From: Companilactobacillus crustorum JCM 15951
Lineage (GTDB): Bacteria > Bacillota > Bacilli > Lactobacillales > Lactobacillaceae
Direction: 5' to 3'
Assembly (NCBI RefSeq): GCF_001434585.1
Contig: NZ_AZDB01000005.1
Coordinates: 34,119 to 98,118 of the forward strand
DNA length: 64,000 bases
Shown here: one piece after another, positions 45,446 through 54,429 of the stretch
Position numbering within the stretch: the first letter of the stretch is position 1
Layout: each line of letters begins with the position of its first letter
Notes under the pieces: generated by a model
Database searches by the model: none
What the model was told of the DNA's origin: nothing
The model's input: only the letters and a program-made list of their open reading frames with translations
Made by a program: the position numbers and the translations under genes

Positions 45446-46678
45446 TTGGGAGACAGAAAAGTAGAACCAGAACGTAAAGCTGATAATGCAGGATGGATTG
45501 ATCGTGGACCAAGAAATTATCAACGTGATTTACAAAATCCAGATTTATTAGTCTCACCAATTACCGATCACGGTACAGTGTCAAATTTACGTTTTAGCTT
45601 TTCGGATGCACATATGAGAATTGAAGAGGGCGGATGGACCCGTGAAGTAACTAATCGTGAATTGCCAGCCTCACATGATATGGCCGGAGTCGATATGTGT
45701 TTGAAACCAGGAGCTTATCGTGAACTTCATTGGCATAAAGAAGCAGAATGGGCATTTATGATTGCTGGAAATGCTCGAGTAACTGCATTGGATGCTGAGG
45801 GACGTAGTTTTATTGATGACATCAATGCTGGTGACTTATGGAACTTTGAAGCCGGAATTCCTCATTCAATTCAAGCCTTAGATCAAGGTTGCGAATTTTT
45901 GTTGGTCTTCAGTGAACCTGATTTCTCGGAAAATAATACTTTCTTACTAACTGATTGGTTAGCTCATACTCCAAAGGATATTATTGCCGCTAACTTTAAA
46001 GTTGATGAAAGTGTCTTGGCCAACTTACCTGGTAAGGAAAAATATATCTTTAACGGGGAAGTTCCTGGTCCTATCTCTGAAGTAAAGAAAAATAATTCTA
46101 ATGGCGATGTTCCTTCACCATTTACGTTCCACATGAGTGATTTGAAGCCACATGAATTCGAAGCTGGTAAAGTTTGGATTGTTGATTCTAAAGTCTTTCC
46201 AGTTGCACAGACTATTTCAGCTGCAATTGTTGAAATTCAACCAGGTGGTATGCGTGAACTTCACTGGCATCCTAAGTCAGAAGAGTGGGACTACTTTGTT
46301 CAAGGACATGCAAAGGTTGGTGTTTTCAATTCCGCTTCATTAGCAAGAACCTTTAATTTCCAGGCTGGTGATGTTGGGGTAATTCCAATTGTAGCAGGTC
46401 ATTATATTAAGAATATTGGTGATGAACCATTGATCTTCCTAGAAGTTTTCAAGAACCCAATTTATTCAGATATTTCACTTAATAAGTGGTTAGCAACTTC
46501 ACCAACTCAAATGGTTGCAGATCATTTAAACATTAGTCCTGAGACAATTAACCAATTTCCTAAAGAGGAAGCCGCAGTTGTTTGGTACGATCAAAGTCGT
46601 ATTGATAAAACTGCTGGGAAACCAATTGACGATGAATCACAAGACCTACAGTTTAAGGCTGGACAAGTCTTTAAGTAA
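45446..46678 (+). CDS. oxdC: Oxalate decarboxylase-type bicupin
   Basis: Mn-dependent conversion of oxalate to formate and CO2, 410 aa. Two cupin domains each have the metal set: His95, His97, Glu101 and His140 in the first, and ELHWHPKSEEWDYF with GHY in the second. The numbering matches Bacillus OxdC. The active-site lid Ser161-Glu162-Asn163-Ser164 reads S-E-N-N here, so Ser164 is Asn while the essential Glu162 is kept. TTG start behind GGATGGTGAG. No signal peptide, so it is cytosolic. Acid tolerance via proton consumption is the usual role. A truncated oxidoreductase follows directly. Confidence 0.92.
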   Translation: MGDRKVEPERKADNAGWIDRGPRNYQRDLQNPDLLVSPITDHGTVSNLRFSFSDAHMRIEEGGWTREVTNRELPASHDMAGVDMCLKPGAYRELHWHKEAEWAFMIAGNARVTALDAEGRSFIDDINAGDLWNFEAGIPHSIQALDQGCEFLLVFSEPDFSENNTFLLTDWLAHTPKDIIAANFKVDESVLANLPGKEKYIFNGEVPGPISEVKKNNSNGDVPSPFTFHMSDLKPHEFEAGKVWIVDSKVFPVAQTISAAIVEIQPGGMRELHWHPKSEEWDYFVQGHAKVGVFNSASLARTFNFQAGDVGVIPIVAGHYIKNIGDEPLIFLEVFKNPIYSDISLNKWLATSPTQMVADHLNISPETINQFPKEEAAVVWYDQSRIDKTAGKPIDDESQDLQFKAGQVFK

Positions 46679-47283
46679 TGACTCAACTAGTTAAGGATGT
46701 TGCACCACTCAGTTGGAGAGAAATGGCAATTCATAGTGCCAAAATAGTTTTAGCGGCAAATCAACGTTACGGAAGCAATTTGACTAAAGCAGGCGTAACT
46801 ACTATTGAGGGACATGCAACTTTTGTGAATTCTCAAACAGTTATGGTTCATGGTCAAGAATATCATGCCGACAGAATAATTATAGCTAGTGGTGCTCGAC
46901 CTAGAGAATTGAAGTTTCCTGGCAGTCAATACATGGAGCACAGTGCCAGTTTTCTAAAAAGTTCTAATTTACCTGAGAATATTACAATTATAGGTGCTGG
47001 TATTATTGCTTTTGCCATGGCAAGTATTGCTACTGAAGCGGGAGTCAAAGTAACCATCGTGCAGCATAATAAACGAGCTTTGGGGATTTTTGATCGTGAA
47101 CTGGTCCAAATTTTAATCCAACGATTGAAGAATGCCGGTGTAGTATTCAAATTCGATAATACAATTCAAAAAATTTCTCAGCTGGCTACGGGTTCTTATC
47201 AAGTAACAACCAACCATAGTCAATTTGAGACTGAGGCCATTTATTGTGTAGCAGGTAGAATACCTAATACAGAAGATTTAAAT
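46678..47283 (+). pseudogene. Truncated FAD/NAD(P)-dependent oxidoreductase
   Basis: Middle part of a glutathione-reductase-like flavoprotein. It keeps the IIIASGARPRELKFPG block, the NAD(P) Rossmann motif ITIIGAGIIAFAMASIA and YCVAGRIPNTEDLNL. The first 65 or so residues with the FAD GxGxxG motif are missing, because the fragment begins at the oxdC stop. The C-terminal dimer domain is missing: after about 47280 the frame runs into the 3' end of a minus-strand gene. It cannot be a working enzyme. An open frame continues to 47376 only by chance. Confidence 0.8.
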
Positions 47284-48061
47284 TTATCTTACCTTATGGA
47301 GGACATCTTTATTAATCAACGCATTCATTCCATTATTCATTTTTTCGTCATCTTCTTGATTCAATTGGTTTGTTGACGTCGATCCTCTAAAACCTCCACC
47401 AATGGATTTGGCTTCAGGTATTCTTTTATATTCACCGTTAGAATTTCTAAAGAAAACACTTTTATATGCAAATGCGGGGGACCAAAATTTTCCGGGTATA
47501 TTATTAGTTCCTGCAGGTAATTTAGAAAGAACCATAGCAAGTCTTTCTCCCGCTTTAGGTAATCGATTATTCTCTTCTTCAACAGTTACGATTTCTTCGG
47601 AATTACTATCATCGCTTGAATTACTTGGATAATTTGCAGCGGCCAGCATTTCTTTTCTAGTAATATTTCCACCTAAAAACATTACACGAATGGTTTTATT
47701 CAACTGTGATTTATCGCCATGTAAAACCTTATTAATTGTTACTGCAGCAATTGTATAAGGACGGTTCTTAAAAACGTAGCTTTCTAAACCTGTAATTTTG
47801 CCTTCAATCGTCAATTCTCCAGAATTTACTAGCCCCGAAAAAGTTGAAGGGTAGTTTACAAAGTCTATTGCATCAGATTGTTGTTCAATCTTATGACTAT
47901 AAAATTTATTATTAATTCGTTCAATATCATTTTTACTAAGGACTTTCTTTATGCCTTTTAGTTATTGTTTTACGATTGTTAACGTCGGTTGTTTGATGAA
48001 TGGCAAAACCGCCTAAGAGTATAACGATGGTGATACTGCTTAAAATTAATTTTAATTTCAA
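47284..48061 (-). pseudogene. Frameshifted membrane-anchored protein of unknown function
   Basis: A TTG start at 48061 behind AAGGAGG gives a signal-anchor (KLILSSITIVILLGGFAIH) and then meets TAG at 47936. The second frame, displaced by one base, continues with LSKNDIERINNKFYSHKI through GKITGLESYVF to the TAA at 47284, with no stop. The shift lies near an A-rich run around 47950-47965. The joined product would be about 255 aa, extracytoplasmic, and ends in a polar tail. Not recognised. A sequencing error or real decay are both possible. The 3' end abuts the truncated oxidoreductase. Confidence 0.7.
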
Positions 48062-48331
48062 AATTTAATACCTCCTTTTTTTAGAAATTTTCTTTATGCC
48101 TTAATACTATAGGAAAAATTTAGAGTAAGACAGATTTTATGGCTAATTGATTCTAGAATAATTAACGTTAGAAATTTAGGATAAAAATACTTTTAAAAGA
48201 TTATACAGATTAGTTGAAATATTGATCGATAAATATAGGATTGTTTCTCTTACTATGGTGATAATTATTTCACAATATAGTGATATAATTTTAGTTATAA
48301 CTCGAAAAATAAAGTAGAGGGGAAATACATT

Positions 48332-50305
48332 ATGAGATTTGAACAATTGAAGAGAGAATCAGGATCAGTAATTAGAAAGAAATTATATAAAAAGGGTAAA
48401 ATGTGGATCGTTGCTTCAGCATTGAGCTTTGCTGGTGGAATAGTTTTGTTGGGAACTACAACAAATAATATTTTTGCTGATACAGTTAACTCACAAGATA
48501 CTGTGGTTTCCAATATACAATCGGATTCGACTGCAACAGGAGAAACAAATACGGCGGATAGTACTAAAGAGATTACAACTACGGTCAATGTACAAACTAA
48601 TTTAGGAACAATCACAATGAATGCTACAGGTAAAGCTGGTGAAACCATTCAGTTAAATGTTCCTGATAAAACTGGTTATACACCTGATAAGAATACGATT
48701 AATGTAGCAATTGATGCCGACGGAACAGCTACGACAACAGATATGATTACATATACTTTAAAAGATGCTAATGAAAATAATAACGTTGATCAAAATGGAG
48801 ATGAAAATGATACTAAAGATTCTAATAGCCTTAGTACATTAAATTCTAGTCCTAATATTCAAAAAAGTACCGATGATAGTTTAAATTCTAGTAGTAGAAC
48901 TGAGGGTGTAAATTCTGGTATTCAAGCAACTGCAGCAGATGATTCGACAAACTTAGCGGCTGGTTATAATGGAACCAGCCAGTGGTATATAAATGAAAAT
49001 GGAGACCTTCATATTGGTGCCGGTACTTTCAATGATCCTTCTTCTCTTGACTCGGATTATTGGGTAGGCGTTTTTGCTGGTTCTGGATTTTCCCGAAATG
49101 ACGCAGAATCTTTACAAACAAAAATAACTAAAATAATATTAGATGGAAATATAGTAGCGCCAATTAATTCTACAGAACTTTTTGGTGAATTTACAAATTT
49201 GACGGAAATTGAAAATTTGAACTCACTCGATACGTCAAAAGTTACTAATATGGGTATGATGTTCATGAATGATTCTTCATTAACTTCTCTAGATTTGAGT
49301 AAATTTGATATGTCTGAGGTTATCAAAACAGACGACGATTCCTCTGATCCCATCCCCTCTGGTACGGATCAGATGTTTGATGGTACTAAACTTTCAAGTA
49401 TAACTTTAGGTGCTAAAAATAAATTTATGAATAACGTTAGCCTACCAAATGCCTTGAATGCCGATTGGGTAAATATTGGTACTGGAACTATTGATTTCCC
49501 ACAAGGAAATTTGAACTTTACAGAGACAGCGCCAAGTCTTTCTACATTATATGATGGCAACGGAAAAACAGGAACTGAAACATTCGTACCTTATGATGCT
49601 TCAAAAGTTAAAGGATCTCTTACTATTCATAGTAATTTAGGAGATAAAGTTGTCGACAATATTACTGGTAAGATTGGTAATTCAATTGACGTGAATGTTC
49701 CTGCAGTCGAAGGCTATAAAGCCGATAAGACAATCGTAAAAGCAACTGTCAATGCAGATGGAACTATTACAACAACAGATTTTGTTACATATACGAAGAT
49801 CACTAGTGGCGGATCAGGGTCGAACGAAGGCAGTTCATCAAATTTAAAGATCGTAGATAAGAGTCAATTGGTTTCTATATATCCCGATAAAAATGAAGTT
49901 ACTTTGTATAAATTAGATGGTTCAAAGTATAAATTAGATGGTTCAAAGCTTACTCCTATTAAAAATCGTGCTTTAGCAGCTGGTACTGACTGGTATAGCG
50001 ATAAAGTTGTTATTCTTGGCAGTGGTGATGACGCCGTTAAATATGTTCGTGTAGCAACTGATGAATGGATGAAATTGTCAGATGGATACAGATATGAGAA
50101 TAAGAAGCTTGTTGTAACTACTAATAATGATAATATGACTCAATTATTGAAATCTGAAGCAGTTCCTGTTACAAATCGAGCATTAGGACCAAGGTCTAGT
50201 TGGTTAGTTGATCGAATTGGTTATTTAGATACCAGTGACAATCCAAAAGGATTTTATCGAGTTGCAACGAATGAATTTGTTGATCCGGATAATGTATCTA
50301 TATAA
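48332..50305 (+). CDS. Large surface protein: KxYKxGKxW signal, MucBP-like, BspA LRR, SLAP
   Basis: A 657-aa exported adhesin-like protein. The signal peptide has the KxYKxGKxW motif (KKLYKKGKMW) and probable cleavage after FA. A MucBP-like beta unit follows (about residues 88-147), then a polar linker, then a DUF285/BspA-type leucine-rich part (NLNSLDTSKVTNMGMMF, SLDLSKFDMSEV) near 290-345. A second MucBP-like unit lies near 424-485, and two C-terminal SLAP-like units (RVATDEWM and RVATNEFV ends) attach it to the wall. GAGGGGAAA precedes the ATG; TATAAT near 48285 is a likely -10. No LPXTG. Confidence 0.9.
   Translation: MRFEQLKRESGSVIRKKLYKKGKMWIVASALSFAGGIVLLGTTTNNIFADTVNSQDTVVSNIQSDSTATGETNTADSTKEITTTVNVQTNLGTITMNATGKAGETIQLNVPDKTGYTPDKNTINVAIDADGTATTTDMITYTLKDANENNNVDQNGDENDTKDSNSLSTLNSSPNIQKSTDDSLNSSSRTEGVNSGIQATAADDSTNLAAGYNGTSQWYINENGDLHIGAGTFNDPSSLDSDYWVGVFAGSGFSRNDAESLQTKITKIILDGNIVAPINSTELFGEFTNLTEIENLNSLDTSKVTNMGMMFMNDSSLTSLDLSKFDMSEVIKTDDDSSDPIPSGTDQMFDGTKLSSITLGAKNKFMNNVSLPNALNADWVNIGTGTIDFPQGNLNFTETAPSLSTLYDGNGKTGTETFVPYDASKVKGSLTIHSNLGDKVVDNITGKIGNSIDVNVPAVEGYKADKTIVKATVNADGTITTTDFVTYTKITSGGSGSNEGSSSNLKIVDKSQLVSIYPDKNEVTLYKLDGSKYKLDGSKLTPIKNRALAAGTDWYSDKVVILGSGDDAVKYVRVATDEWMKLSDGYRYENKKLVVTTNNDNMTQLLKSEAVPVTNRALGPRSSWLVDRIGYLDTSDNPKGFYRVATNEFVDPDNVSI
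49907..49948 (+). repeat. Perfect 21-bp tandem duplication in the surface-protein gene
   Basis: Two identical 21-bp units (49907-49927 and 49928-49948) encode YKLDGSK twice, at the entry of the SLAP region. It keeps the frame. Confidence 0.9.
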
Positions 50306-50397
50306 ATAATAAATGTAATTAATAGCCTCGAATCGGTTAATATGTGAATAAGAACATATATTTTATTAGTTATCGGGATATACACGGTTTATGAAAT

Positions 50398-50449
50398 AAA
50401 AAGGCAGCAATTCATACGAAATTATGTATGAATTGCTGCCTTTTTATTT
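50398..50449. terminator. 20-bp perfect stem terminator
   Basis: Arms 50398-50417 and 50426-50445 are fully complementary with an 8-nt loop. T5 follows on the plus strand and A5 precedes, so it can act in both directions. Confidence 0.88.
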
Positions 50450-50697
50450 GTGAGATTTAAATCTTGTCAGCTACTTATTGGAATTGATTCTCAATAAGTA
50501 GCATTACCATATCAATATAAGTTTAACGCACATAAGATTTTTTTGAACAATGACAAAACACATACCAGTAATCTAACAAAAATTAGATTACAAGATTTAA
50601 TTTAATAGGAACAGGTGGTGCAAGTAGAGAAAATGGCCTAAAAGAGAATATTATATATTTAAGGTTACATAATATGTATTATAGGAAGTTGAATATT
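50446..50697. other. Non-coding spacer with two hairpins
   Basis: No gene seen. A perfect 11-bp stem GCTACTTATTG/CAATAAGTAGC (50470-50502, 11-nt loop) and AATCTAA/TTAGATT (50571-50590) are present; neither has a T tail. They may be 3' untranslated structure of the minus-strand phosphoesterase gene. Confidence 0.4.
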
Positions 50698-51558
50698 TTA
50701 TTCAAATCTAGACAATTTTTGTAGATATTTTAAAACATCAGATTTATAGTTATATTTTTGAATCTGATCATTAAGTTCAGCATCATTATGTGTAAATGCT
50801 TTGCCATCAGTAAAAATCTTTTCGTAGAGTTCAATGAATGGCAATTTAGCGGTTGTCGCTAAATTAAGCTCATCTTTAATTGGATATGTGACTTTTCTAA
50901 AATCAATTCCACCATAACCAGTATCATCAAAAGTTAGAATCGCATACTGAGCGCGTCTGTCAGCGCTAAATTTTTTCCAAGGCGTGTACGGTTGACCGAT
51001 GGAACCAGGATTAATGATTAATTGACCGTTGCTGCTGGTTCTTAGTAGTTGATGGTGAGTATGTCCATAAATAGCTATGTCAGTTTGAGGATGTTCTTTA
51101 AATAATAAATTATCAAAATTTGATTGTTGTTCATAAGGTAACAGCTCATGACCGTAATTTTTAGTTGGAGTATTATGCGTCATGAGAATGTTCAGATCGC
51201 TTATTGAGGTTGTAGCTGCTATAGGCCAGTGATTCATTTGGTTGAGATACTGTGGTTTGAGGTGATTGAAAACATATTTTAACAGTTCGACAATATAGGT
51301 AGTCTGAGGTTCATTGATATATTGTTTGCTAATGGCAAGAATATCTTCAAAGAGAAAGTCGTCCCAATTGCCACGTATCTTATAGGTAGTATTAACACTA
51401 TTTAGTAGGTCAAAAATAGTGTTAGTGCCAGGGCCGGGCATAAGCAGGTCACCAAGAAACCAAAATTCTGATGTCCCCTGCTTTTTTGCGTCTGCAATTG
51501 TGTATTTTAAAGCGGTGTAATTTCCATGAACATCTGAAATCAGTGCAATCTTTTTCAT
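50698..51558 (-). CDS. Calcineurin-like metallophosphoesterase
   Basis: A 286-aa cytoplasmic phosphoesterase of the YfcE/MJ0936 type. Metal-binding motifs in order: ISDVHGNYTAL (D and H), FLGDLLMPGPG, RGNWDDFLF (replacing GNHD), MTHNTPT and YGHTHHQLL, then NPGSIGQPY. The set is complete, so hydrolysis of a phosphomonoester or diester is likely; the substrate is unknown. GGGGGC precedes the ATG. Its 370-bp upstream region carries two copies of the ATGTTTTCGTAAAACAT-type palindrome. Confidence 0.9.
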   Translation of the reverse strand: MKKIALISDVHGNYTALKYTIADAKKQGTSEFWFLGDLLMPGPGTNTIFDLLNSVNTTYKIRGNWDDFLFEDILAISKQYINEPQTTYIVELLKYVFNHLKPQYLNQMNHWPIAATTSISDLNILMTHNTPTKNYGHELLPYEQQSNFDNLLFKEHPQTDIAIYGHTHHQLLRTSSNGQLIINPGSIGQPYTPWKKFSADRRAQYAILTFDDTGYGGIDFRKVTYPIKDELNLATTAKLPFIELYEKIFTDGKAFTHNDAELNDQIQKYNYKSDVLKYLQKLSRFE

Positions 51559-51615
51559 AGTTGCGCCCCCTTTTGTTTAATATCGAGTTATAATGACTTA
51601 TTTTTGTGTTTTTTG

Positions 51616-51640
51616 TTATATGTTTTCGTAAAACATATAA
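51616..51640. promoter_or_regulatory. 11-3-11 palindrome with core ATGTTTTCGTAAAACAT
   Basis: A perfect dyad of 11-bp arms around CGT, about 60 bp upstream of the phosphoesterase start. Its 17-bp core is the reverse complement of the core at 2477-2491 region upstream of the DUF2075 gene. Likely operator. Confidence 0.55.
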
Positions 51641-51860
51641 TTTTATATTTAATGATAATCAAAAAAAGTAAATTATTGGTCGATTTCATTCATATAAATG
51701 AACAGTTCATCATTATTCGATCATAAAACTCGCCTCTCAGCACGCTTATTGGCTTTATAAAAGGTATATTTAAACTTTTTTGACTATTTATCTTTTTGAT
51801 CTGGACTTTACCTGCTCTAACCCCCGGTCTAATCATGTTTTTATTTTCTACTCTTTTTTG

Positions 51861-51877
51861 ATGTTTTCATAAAGCAT
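51861..51877. promoter_or_regulatory. Imperfect copy of the same palindrome
   Basis: ATGTTTT-CAT-AAAGCAT matches the palindrome at 51616 with a changed centre and one arm mismatch. It lies about 300 bp upstream of the phosphoesterase gene, near the recQ 3' end. Confidence 0.35.
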
Positions 51878-51892
51878 TTATCTATACTATCA

Positions 51893-51921
51893 CAAAAAAA
51901 GCAGCCTACTTACCGACTACT
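51893..51921 (-). terminator. Intrinsic terminator of recQ
   Basis: On the minus strand AGTAGTC pairs with GGCTGCT (two G-U), an 8-nt loop between, followed by T8. Confidence 0.75.
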
Positions 51922-51931
51922 TTAGTATAAA

Positions 51932-53722
51932 CTATTCAGCTTTTTGATATTCCTTTATTTCATTAATAAAACTTTCACCATATTGTTCAAGCTTTACCTT
52001 TCCTACTCCACTAACAGCTAGGAACTCACGACTATTAGTAGGTATTCGTACACACATATCTTTTAATGTTTTATCGGAAAAGATCATAAATGGTGGTAAT
52101 GCCTGTTTCCTAGCAAAACTTAAACGCAAGGCTCTTAGCTTTTCAAAGAGATCAACATCAAAGCTTCCGTCATCAACCATTGGCTTACGATCAGGAACTT
52201 GTTGCTCATCTTTCTTCTTGGCAACATTCAGTTGTCCCTTTAAAACTGCTAGTCCTTTCTTTGATAACAATAATGTTGGATACTCGCCACCACTACTGCG
52301 TAAAAGTCCATTTGCAAATAAAAATTCAATCAAACGGCTAGTTTCTTTAAGAGTTCGATCCTTAAAGATACCAAAAGTAGATAATTTTTCGAAGTGTCGC
52401 CAATCATCAGCAACGTCGTCTTTACCCACTAATACTCGGGCAATAAGCTTTTTACCATAGCGCTGATTCATTCTTACCACACAGCTTAAAACCTTCTGAG
52501 CATCAGCTGTAACATCTTCTACTTCACGGTTATCCAAACAGTTGGAACATCTTCCACAAATTTCCGAGTTTTTTTCTCCAAAATAATCTAGGATGAACTT
52601 CATTAAACAAACTTCAGTTTCGGCATAGCGACTCATTTCAAAAAGCTTATTTTTTAAACTGAGTTTATACTGATCATCACCCTGTGAATGATCGATAAAA
52701 AATTGATGTAATCGTAAATCAGCTGGTGCATATAGCAAGACAGCTTCAGCTGGTAATCCATCTCGTCCGGCACGCCCAACCTCTTGATAATAGCTTTCGA
52801 TTGTTCCTGGAATTGTAAAATGTACGACATATCTGACATTGGTTTTATTGATCCCCATACCAAAAGCATTCGTTGCTACAATCACATTGATTCGATCGAA
52901 CAAAAAGTCTTCTTGCTGCTGATGTCGTTCCTGGTCGCTTAAACCTGCATGATAACGTCCAACTAGTACATCATTAGCCCTTAAAAATTCATAAATATTG
53001 TCGACATCTTCACGTCTACCAGCATATATAATTCCTGATTCATCTATATGAGCTTTTACGTAGTTCAGAACATATTCAGACTTATCTACGCCACGTTCGA
53101 TTTTAAGAGCAATATTATCACGGTCAAAGCCTGTTTTTACGATATTATCAGCTGGAATTTTTAAAATTTGGGCCAAATCATCTTGAACCTGCTCCGTTGC
53201 TGTAGCAGTCAAAGCTAACCAAGCTGGTTTCCCCGGCAATTGTTGCAGTGGTTCAACCATCTTCAGATAGCTGTTTCTAAAATCATGTCCCCACGATGAC
53301 AAAACATGGGCTTCATCAATTGCAATTAATGAAATATCTAAAGCCGATAACCAACTATAGAATTCATCATCGACTATTTTTTCTGGTGCCACAAACAATA
53401 ATTTTACAGCTCCGCTTTCAATGTAGCGCATCCGCTCTTCACGATCATGCCACTCAACTGTACTATTCAAAAAAGTTGCTGGTATACCGACTTCATTCAG
53501 ACTGTCAACTTGATCTTTCATCAAAGAAATTAATGGTGAAACGACCAAAGTTAATCCTGAAAGAATTGTTGCTGGCAATTGGTAGCAAATTGATTTTCCA
53601 CCGCCTGTAGGCATAATTCCCATAGCCTTTTGCCCAGCCATAACTTTCTCAATTAACTCTCTTTGACCAGGTCGAAAAGTATCGTAACCAAATTCCTCTT
53701 TCAAGGTTGCTTCTAATTTCAA
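51932..53722 (-). CDS. recQ: ATP-dependent DNA helicase RecQ
   Basis: 3'-5' superfamily-2 helicase for recombination and fork repair, 596 aa. Motifs in order: GIMPTGGGKSICYQLPA (Walker A), LIAIDEAHVLSSWGHDF (DEAH), ALTATA, VATNAFGMGINKTNVRYV and QEVGRAGRDG (motif VI). The RQC region has a zinc set with CGRCSNC and an upstream Cys (VCLMKFI), then a winged helix. An HRDC domain ends the protein (LRALRLSFARKQALPPFMI, FLAVSGVGKVKLEQYG). TTG start behind AAGGAGC. Complete three-domain form. Confidence 0.97.
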   Translation of the reverse strand: MKLEATLKEEFGYDTFRPGQRELIEKVMAGQKAMGIMPTGGGKSICYQLPATILSGLTLVVSPLISLMKDQVDSLNEVGIPATFLNSTVEWHDREERMRYIESGAVKLLFVAPEKIVDDEFYSWLSALDISLIAIDEAHVLSSWGHDFRNSYLKMVEPLQQLPGKPAWLALTATATEQVQDDLAQILKIPADNIVKTGFDRDNIALKIERGVDKSEYVLNYVKAHIDESGIIYAGRREDVDNIYEFLRANDVLVGRYHAGLSDQERHQQQEDFLFDRINVIVATNAFGMGINKTNVRYVVHFTIPGTIESYYQEVGRAGRDGLPAEAVLLYAPADLRLHQFFIDHSQGDDQYKLSLKNKLFEMSRYAETEVCLMKFILDYFGEKNSEICGRCSNCLDNREVEDVTADAQKVLSCVVRMNQRYGKKLIARVLVGKDDVADDWRHFEKLSTFGIFKDRTLKETSRLIEFLFANGLLRSSGGEYPTLLLSKKGLAVLKGQLNVAKKKDEQQVPDRKPMVDDGSFDVDLFEKLRALRLSFARKQALPPFMIFSDKTLKDMCVRIPTNSREFLAVSGVGKVKLEQYGESFINEIKEYQKAE

Positions 53723-53780
53723 TTACGTGCTCCTTGTCAAAAATAATATAGATAAATCATAGCACATTTTAATTAAAAGT

Positions 53781-54425
53781 TTATTTATTGATTGCTCTCA
53801 GAACGGTTGTCTCTATCTGATCTAAGTCTGATTCAATCTGTTGTGCAGTTCTTTCAGGGGTAATTCTTTGATTCTGTAAAAAGTAAAATAGCAACTGACC
53901 AATCATCAAGCGTAGAAATTGAGTGACATCTAAGTCAGATCTAAGTTCTTTCGTATCATTAAGTGCTTGCCACACGTTATTGAGAAAGATAGCTTTAATA
54001 GAAGTAATTTTTTTCAAAAACATCCCCTTAATTTGATCATTAACTAAAATCTGAGTAGTTAAAATCATAACTGCATCTTTATTTTGAACCAAAAATTGAT
54101 AGCGATTATGAACAATAAAATGTATTAGCTCTTTTAAATCATGTTCATTTGATTGAATCTGCTTGGCAAATGTTTTCCCGTATACTGGTAAAATATGCTC
54201 AATTATTGGCTCAATAATAAATAACAAAAGATCATCTTTTGATTTAAAATACTTAAAAATTGTTGCTTGACTCATACCTGAAGTTTCAGCAATTTGAGCC
54301 GTTGAAGTACCATCATATCCTTGCTTAGAAAATAACTCCAAAGCTGCCTTTAATACTTTTTTCTTTCCATTAGGCATCTGCGCTGTTTTTAGCCAATTAT
54401 CCAAATCCTGAAATGCTTGTTCCAT
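53781..54425 (-). CDS. TetR/AcrR-family repressor of the ABC exporter
   Basis: A 214-aa regulator. The N-terminal helix-turn-helix (residues 21-67) is VLKAALELFSKQGYDGTSTA, IAETSGMSQATIFKYFKSKDDL. The C-terminal ligand domain is helical. It is the last gene of the ATPase-permease-TetR unit (5 bp after the permease). The 16-bp palindrome at 56269, upstream of the first gene, is the probable operator, giving autoregulation relieved by a drug or metabolite. Ligand unknown. Confidence 0.93.
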   Translation of the reverse strand: MEQAFQDLDNWLKTAQMPNGKKKVLKAALELFSKQGYDGTSTAQIAETSGMSQATIFKYFKSKDDLLLFIIEPIIEHILPVYGKTFAKQIQSNEHDLKELIHFIVHNRYQFLVQNKDAVMILTTQILVNDQIKGMFLKKITSIKAIFLNNVWQALNDTKELRSDLDVTQFLRLMIGQLLFYFLQNQRITPERTAQQIESDLDQIETTVLRAINK

Positions 54426-54429
54426 TTTA

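Larger units (their letters stand above)
51559..51931. other. Long intergenic region between the phosphoesterase gene and recQ
   Basis: No gene is seen in 373 bp. It contains the promoter region of the phosphoesterase (minus strand), two related palindromes (listed separately), and the recQ terminator. The rest is AT-rich without a clear signal. Confidence 0.5.

Noticed and set aside
49057..49353. Open frame opposite the BspA-repeat region
   Set aside because: Antisense to a clear surface-protein domain.
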